NCBI GenBank assembly: GCA_032191485.1
Contig: JAVDOI010000007.1
Location: 754,501 to 818,500 of the forward strand
Length of the DNA stretch: 64,000 nucleotides
Source of the DNA: Leptoclinus maculatus
Taxonomy: Eukaryota; Chordata; Actinopteri; Perciformes; Stichaeidae
Direction of reading: 5' to 3'
Shown: one piece after another, positions 59,818-64,000 of the stretch
Layout of the letters: every line of letters starts with the position of its first letter
How positions within the stretch are numbered: the first letter of the stretch is position 1
Made by a program: the position numbers and the translations under genes
The notes under the pieces: generated by a model
Databases searched by the model: none
What the model was told of the DNA's origin: nothing
The model's input: only the letters and a program-made list of their open reading frames with translations

Positions 59818-62466
59818 GTCTCTCTGTATCTCTGTCTCTCTCTCGCTGTCTCTGTCTGTCTCTCTGTCTCTCTCTGTCTCTCTCTCTCTCTGTCTGTCTC
59901 TCTGTATCTCTGTCTCTCTCTCTGTCTCTCTCTGTCTCTCTGTCTCTCTGTATCTCTGTCTCTCTCTCTCTTGCCTGTGACGTCGCTGGTTGTTACTTTC
60001 ATCACAGCTCACTCTCCATCCCTCCCTTTCCTCATCCATCTCTCTGTCTCTCGCTCTCTGTCCCTCTCTCTGTCTCTCGCTCTCTGTCCCTCCCTCTCCC
60101 TCTCTCTCTCTCGCCCGTGTGACTGAAGCAGCATCAATAATGGCGTCTTGTTTTTCCCCCGTGCTTGTGTGTGTGCGTGAACACCCTCCGCTCTGCTCGT
60201 TCCTCCGTGTGTGTGTGCGTGCTGCTGAACATGGCAGGATTACTACAAGTCTGGGATAATCCGCTGCCCTGACGGCGTCTCCATTCCCGAGCTGAGGGAG
60301 GCATGTGACTACCTCTGCATCTCCTTCAACTACAGCACCATCAAGTGCAGAGACCTCAGTGAGTACACCGAACTCTGCGTGCACGTCGTCTAGCTGCCGC
60401 TGGACTCTATGGAGTTTCTGTGTGGAGCTGCACACTGACTGCTGCTGTTGTCACAGGTCGCGTTCACCGTCTGCTAACCTCTTTTCATTTAGAATACATG
60501 AGCAATATTATGTCCACAATACTTTATCTACAGCATTTACTGCAGCTGCTAATGTAAATGTAAACATTCATATATTGAGACGGGCTCATCTACCTGCTTG
60601 TTTACATCAGTGTGGTTTGCTTAAATCCTATTGAGTCATATTTGACGTACCTGTGACGACGTAGTGTTCCATGTAGTGACCGGTCAGTGTGTGTGATATC
60701 TGTGTTGTGAGTGTGTGTGTGGGAGGCTGCTGCATGTGTGTGTTTGGCTCTAAGTAGGTCATGATTAGCTGTGAGATGTAATGTTTGTTATGCAGCCAGC
60801 CACATAACAAACCAGCGAGCAGGTCTCCTCTACCAACACCGAGGGCTAGTTTAAATCAGTCTCTGTTCTGCATAGACCCACACGAAGGCTGTACATGTAA
60901 ACCATGTGTAACCGCTCTAATAACTGGTGCTGTACTGCCTGAGCAAGACGTACTATGTGGGGTAAATGGGTCACATTACTGTTTACAGGAAACTTGAGCT
61001 CTAACAAACGTGTTGAATGCAGTTCTTTACTCGTAAAACATGTTCAAAGCCAGTGAAAAGGAAATGCATTGTTTACTACGGTGTTCTTCTTCTTCGTCTT
61101 TTGTGGCACATTTGTCCCGTGTGAACCGGTGGAGTAGCGTTTGTATCACATGACCTGCTTGATCTGGCACATGCCTCACTAAGCGCCAACAAAACATACA
61201 AAGAATGCTCCTACTACCTGTCGGAGCTCTACCTTGATCAGAAGGTTGAAAAAGCTCCACTGAATGTCTCTCTCTTTGTTTTAAAGTATTTCTAAGTATT
61301 AAAGTATTTTACACAAGCCCAGTTACCTTGTGTCATAGTGACTTTCAGTCTGTTTGAGCTCCTGTGATGTTCAAAAACATAGTCTAGTGTACATTGTGAG
61401 GTAGAGACAGGTGAGCCTAGTCACAGCAAGTTCTGTAACTGTAGTTCCATCTGAAACACTAGAATGAATGCTGCACACGGTTCAATCCTCGCTCCACTGC
61501 TGGTCTGTCTGTTTGTAGGTTGGCTGCCAGCTTTAATATATCATCTGGATTTAAACTCTGCTAATGCTTAGTAGAAAGAAACACAGGATGCAGCATCTCT
61601 GATGTATTTCTTCTGTAACCACATGATATTCATAACGTCTGACAGTTAAAGGAGGTCATAAGAACAGTAGGATGTCTAAGACTGCTGTACAATATTGTGA
61701 GAGTTAAATCGAACTTGGCTGTCCTCGTTGTCCTACATCCTGTCCTACATCCTGTCCTCGTTCTATATCCTGTCCTACATCCTGTCCTACATCCTTTCCT
61801 ACATCCTTTCCTCGTCCTACATCCTTTCCTACGTCCTGTCCTCGTCCTACATCCTGTCCTACATCCTGTCCTCGTTGTCCTACATCCTGTCCTACATCCT
61901 GTCCTCGTCCTACATCCTGTCCTACATCCTGTCCTCGTCCTACATCCTGTCCTACATCCTGTCCTCGTTCTATATCCTGTCCTACATCCTTTCCTACATC
62001 ATTTCCTCGTCCTACATCCTGTCCTACGTCCTGTCCTCGTCCTACATCCTGTCCTACATCCTGTCCTCGTTGTCCTACATCCTGTCCTACATCCTGTCCT
62101 ACATCCTGTCCTCGTTGTCCTACATCCTGTCCTTTCTCTCCTCACCAACGTCCTCTCGGTTCCCCCTCAGGTGCCCTGATGCACGAGCTGTCTAACGACG
62201 GGGCTCGCCATCAGTTCGAGTGTTACCTGGAGGAGATGGTGCTGCCGCTGATGGTGGCCAGCGCTCAGAGCGGAGAGAGGGAGTGTCACGTGGTGGTGCT
62301 GACCGATGACGACGTGGTGGACTGGGATGAGGAGTACCCTCCACAGATGGGAGAGGAGTACTCTCAGAGTAAGATACTCTTTACACTGCCTAATTCACCC
62401 TTTGTTAAGCCCCAAACATCAGTGCATAAGAGACACAGGTCTATTGTATTAGGACAACAATACAAC

Positions 62467-62497
<31 letters not shown>

Positions 62498-63230
62498 CAT
62501 ATATATGAACAACAAAGTCATACAGGACAGAGACCTACCCGTCTGACGTATGCAACAGAAAACCTTGAAAAGCCTGAAGCCTTTACAACAACAGGACTGA
62601 GGAAACAGAGAGGACACCTTGGATCATGGAGATGGATCCATTATGTAGTGGGGCAGCTGGGGACACTTTAGAGGTTCAGAGGTCAGAGCTTCTGTTCACA
62701 CAATGATCCAAAGCATACATTTCTGTTTGAGACTTGAACCCACTACGGCGTGTTGAATGCAGACTGATGAGGAACAATGAGTTTAAAGGAATTTACTTTA
62801 AGGCTGCAACATAACAAAGTGTAAAGAAGTGAAGGAGCCTTTGAGAGGTGACGTTAGCATCTGTTCACTGAAGAAGGTATCTTGATGAAGGCTGCCCACA
62901 TTTAGGAAACACCACTGTATGTTCTACACCAGTCGCTGAAAGTTGCTCGTGCACCATCTTCTCCGTTTGTAGAATCTACAGCGTCTCAGGACGTCACTGA
63001 CCTTTTTAAAACACCACGCTGTATGTAGGCCGACTCTAGACCTGGGGCTCAGAGCTCAGAGGATACAAACTCTCTTTATGTGGAGGATCCGTGAGTTGAC
63101 TTCCTCTTTTCCTCTCCAGTCATCTACAGCACCAAACTGTACCGCTTCTTCAAGTACATCGAGAACAGAGACGTGGCCAAGTCCGTGTTGAAGGACCGAG
63201 GACTGAAGAAGATCCGACTGGGAATAGAAG
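51375..63230 (+). CDS. btbd10: BTBD10, BTB/POZ domain protein, partial (3' exons outside window)
   Basis: Exons: 51375-51582 (exon start 51323), 51709-52030, 52115-52217, 60238-60358, 62171-62368, 63120-63230; every junction has GT-AG and a consistent phase, and 63230 ends on a donor. The protein starts MSLYGAGGG with an added Gly/Ala-rich stretch, then RDQRRRSSDRSRDSSHERGES and LTPCIRNVTSPTRQH, as in mammalian BTBD10. The BTB-like domain runs from RITLIVDNTRFVVDPAIFTA through ACDYLCISFNYSTIKCRDL; then LMHELSNDGARHQFE, VVLTDDDVVDWDEEYPPQMG and YRFFKYIENRDVAKSVL. The paralogue KCTD20 lacks this Ser/Arg-rich N-terminus. BTBD10 (GMRP1) binds Akt and PP2A and promotes Akt signalling in neurons and beta cells. 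Introns range from 84 bp to 8.0 kb and carry many arrays. Confidence 0.95.
52218..53029 (+). other. Start of the 8-kb btbd10 intron, no repeat
   Basis: Intron sequence after the donor at 52218. No exon or RNA gene seen. Confidence 0.5.
53030..55008 (+). repeat. 25-bp minisatellite in btbd10 intron with palindromic units
   Basis: Unit tgatgatacctcagtgacac plus cactg, about 80 copies. The variable tetramer is gatatc, gatacc, gacacc or gacgcc; some units are shortened to 14 bp (tgatgataccactg). A higher-order period of 400 bp is visible (53221-53380 equals 53621-53780 until one a/g change), as is an 89-bp super-unit (25+25+25+14) near 54141-54318 and 54531-54708. The last ten or so units are uniformly gacgcc. 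Confidence 0.97.
56234..57987. mobile_element. DNA transposon inserted into the 23-bp minisatellite
   Basis: Inverted ends CAGGCATGAGACT (56234) and AGTCTCATGCCTG (ending 57987), flanked by a 6-bp duplication ATAAAC (56228-56233 and 57988-57993) that is part of the repeat unit. The left end is followed by a small hairpin (ccgccgttcggcgg). There is no transposase frame in its 1754 bp. It contains poly(G) 56329-56353, poly(C) 56792-56809 and 57912-57929, and its own minisatellite. A 6-bp duplication is unusual; superfamily not assigned. Confidence 0.8.
57237..57714 (+). repeat. 31-bp minisatellite inside the transposon
   Basis: Unit acagtaacagtagaagttaa followed by tatgaagacat, about 15 copies, nearly identical (acat/acgt and one ttatta variant). 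Confidence 0.95.
59200..59432 (+). mobile_element. Fish tRNA-derived SINE
   Basis: Has a B-box-like GGTTCGATCCCCGG near 59239, then GTGTATGAATGGGTGAATGA, AGACTAGAAAAGAACTTAAC and a terminal GTCCATTTACTATTTACC, the same family as the copy at 39660. Confidence 0.75.
59596..60113 (+). repeat. (CTCTCTGT)n-type pyrimidine tract before a btbd10 exon
   Basis: About 500 bases of ctctctctgtctc with tatctctgt inserts, interrupted near 59972-60040 by unique sequence. It ends 125 bases before the exon at 60238. Serine/leucine (plus) and Arg/Glu (minus) ORFs through it are by-products. Confidence 0.95.
60359..61725 (+). other. btbd10 intron, no repeat seen
   Basis: Intron sequence after the donor at 60359 without recognised elements. 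Confidence 0.5.
61726..62135 (+). repeat. 12-bp C/T-rich array (cctgtcctacat)n before a btbd10 exon
   Basis: Irregular repeats of cctgtcctacat, often followed by cctgtcctcgt. It ends about 35 bases upstream of the exon at 62171, so it forms part of the polypyrimidine environment of that acceptor. Confidence 0.93.
62369..63119 (+). other. btbd10 intron with a (TA)n patch
   Basis: Contains an AT microsatellite (tatatatatacatatatata) at about 62468-62506. Otherwise no feature. Confidence 0.6.
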
Positions 63231-64000
63231 GTACGTTTCTCCTCCTGTAGTGAACACACCTTCTGTAGCTGTCTCCTCCTGTAGTGAACACACCTTCTCT
63301 AGCTGTCTGTCTCCTCCTGTAGTGAACACACCGTCTGTAGCTGTCTGTCTCCTCCTGTAGTGAACACACCTTCTGTAGCTGTCTGTCTCCTCCTGTAGTG
63401 AACACACCGTCTGTAGCTGTCTGTCTCCTCCTGTAGTGAACACACCTTCTGTAGCTGTCTGTCTCTTCCTGTAGTGAACACACCGTCTGTAGCTGTCTGT
63501 CTCCTCCTGTAGTGAACACACCTTCTGTAGCTGTCTGTCTCCTCCTGTAGTGAACACACCTTCTGTAGCTGTCTGTCTCCTCCTGTAGTGAACACACCTT
63601 CTGTAGCTGTCTGTCTCCTCCTGTAGTGAACACACCGTCTGTAGCTGTCTGTCTCCTCCTGTAGTGAACACACCTTCTGTAGCTGTCTGTCTCTTCCTGT
63701 AGTGAACACACCGTCTGTAGCTGTCTGTCTCCTCCTGTAGTGAACACACCTTCTGTAGCTGTCTGTCTCCTCCTGTAGTGAACACACCGTCTGTAGCTGT
63801 CTGTCTCCTCCTGTAGTGAACACACCGTCTGTATCTGTCTCCTCCTGTAGTGAACACACCTTCTGTAGCTGTCTGTCTCCTCCTGTAGTGAACACACCGT
63901 CTGTAGCTGTCTGTCTCCTCCTGTAGTGAACACACCTTCTGTAGCTGTCTGTCTCCTCCTGTAGTGAACACACCTTCTTTAGCTGTCTGTCTCCTCCTGT
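63231..64000 (+). repeat. 38-bp minisatellite starting at a btbd10 splice donor
   Basis: About 20 units of ctgtctcctcctgtagtgaa plus cacacc(t/g)tctgtagctgt run to the window edge. The first unit begins at the donor itself (gtacgtttctcctcctgtag). Each unit holds a pyrimidine tract followed by CTGTAG, an acceptor-like string. On the minus strand all three frames are open, because 38 is not a multiple of 3 and the unit lacks stops in each frame, giving spurious ORFs of up to 273 codons. Confidence 0.96.

Noticed and set aside
59466..60435. Ser/Leu-rich and Arg/Glu-rich ORFs of up to 286 codons
   Set aside because: Translations of a CT/GA microsatellite inside a btbd10 intron.
63124..63973. Minus-strand ORFs of 224-273 codons
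   Set aside because: By-products of the 38-bp intronic array, which lacks stops in every minus frame; the plus strand carries a real btbd10 exon.

Overview
The window is nuclear DNA of a ray-finned (teleost) fish. The evidence is split genes with short GT-AG introns, vertebrate-only genes (parathyroid hormone, btbd10, a GALNT), fish-type SINEs and LINEs, hAT elements with 8-bp target duplications, and an exceptional load of micro- and minisatellites. I see no prokaryotic gene organisation, CRISPR array or operon.

Layout. 1-1412: 5' part of a LINE on the minus strand beside a tRNA-derived SINE. 4171-4317: last coding exon of a polypeptide GalNAc-transferase, plus strand. 4820-17360: no gene; an 11-bp G-rich minisatellite, two hAT-type elements (6036-7212, 11782-12577), a solo LTR (13024-13366), a 30-bp minisatellite (15561-16580) and a degenerate array. 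21780-22148: an exon-like cysteine-rich ORF of unknown identity, minus strand. 23780-24880: decayed L2-type LINE. 25064-26950: pyurf (two exons) followed by pigy, the vertebrate two-cistron locus, with a 31-bp minisatellite between the two reading frames. 29048-30508: single-exon gene on the minus strand for a lysine-rich, probably nuclear protein I do not recognise. 32212-33372: 5'-truncated I-type LINE with a 14-bp target duplication. 36795-39010: 50-bp minisatellite split by a small transposon. 44150-44982: parathyroid hormone gene with TATA box and three exons. 48274-63230: btbd10, plus strand, last exon(s) beyond the right edge. Its introns hold at least six tandem arrays, one of them a chain of nested repeats.

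How the genes relate. pth lies just upstream of btbd10 on the same strand, as in mammals (human 11p15, where GALNT18 is also on the same arm), so the window looks like a conserved vertebrate block into which pyurf/pigy and the unrecognised gene are placed. PYURF (mitochondrial coenzyme Q and complex I support) and PIGY (subunit of the first enzyme of GPI-anchor synthesis) share one transcript in mammals. Here they share strand and order and one downstream poly(A) signal. PTH is a secreted calcium and bone hormone. BTBD10 is a cytosolic/nuclear BTB protein linked to Akt signalling.

The most notable signals are the minisatellite occupying the pyurf-pigy intercistronic stretch, the repeat-in-transposon-in-repeat structure inside btbd10 intron 52218-60237, the intronic 38-bp array whose every unit looks like a 3' splice site, and an in-frame upstream exon that could extend BTBD10 by 60 residues. 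Family names come from recognition by eye; no database search was possible.
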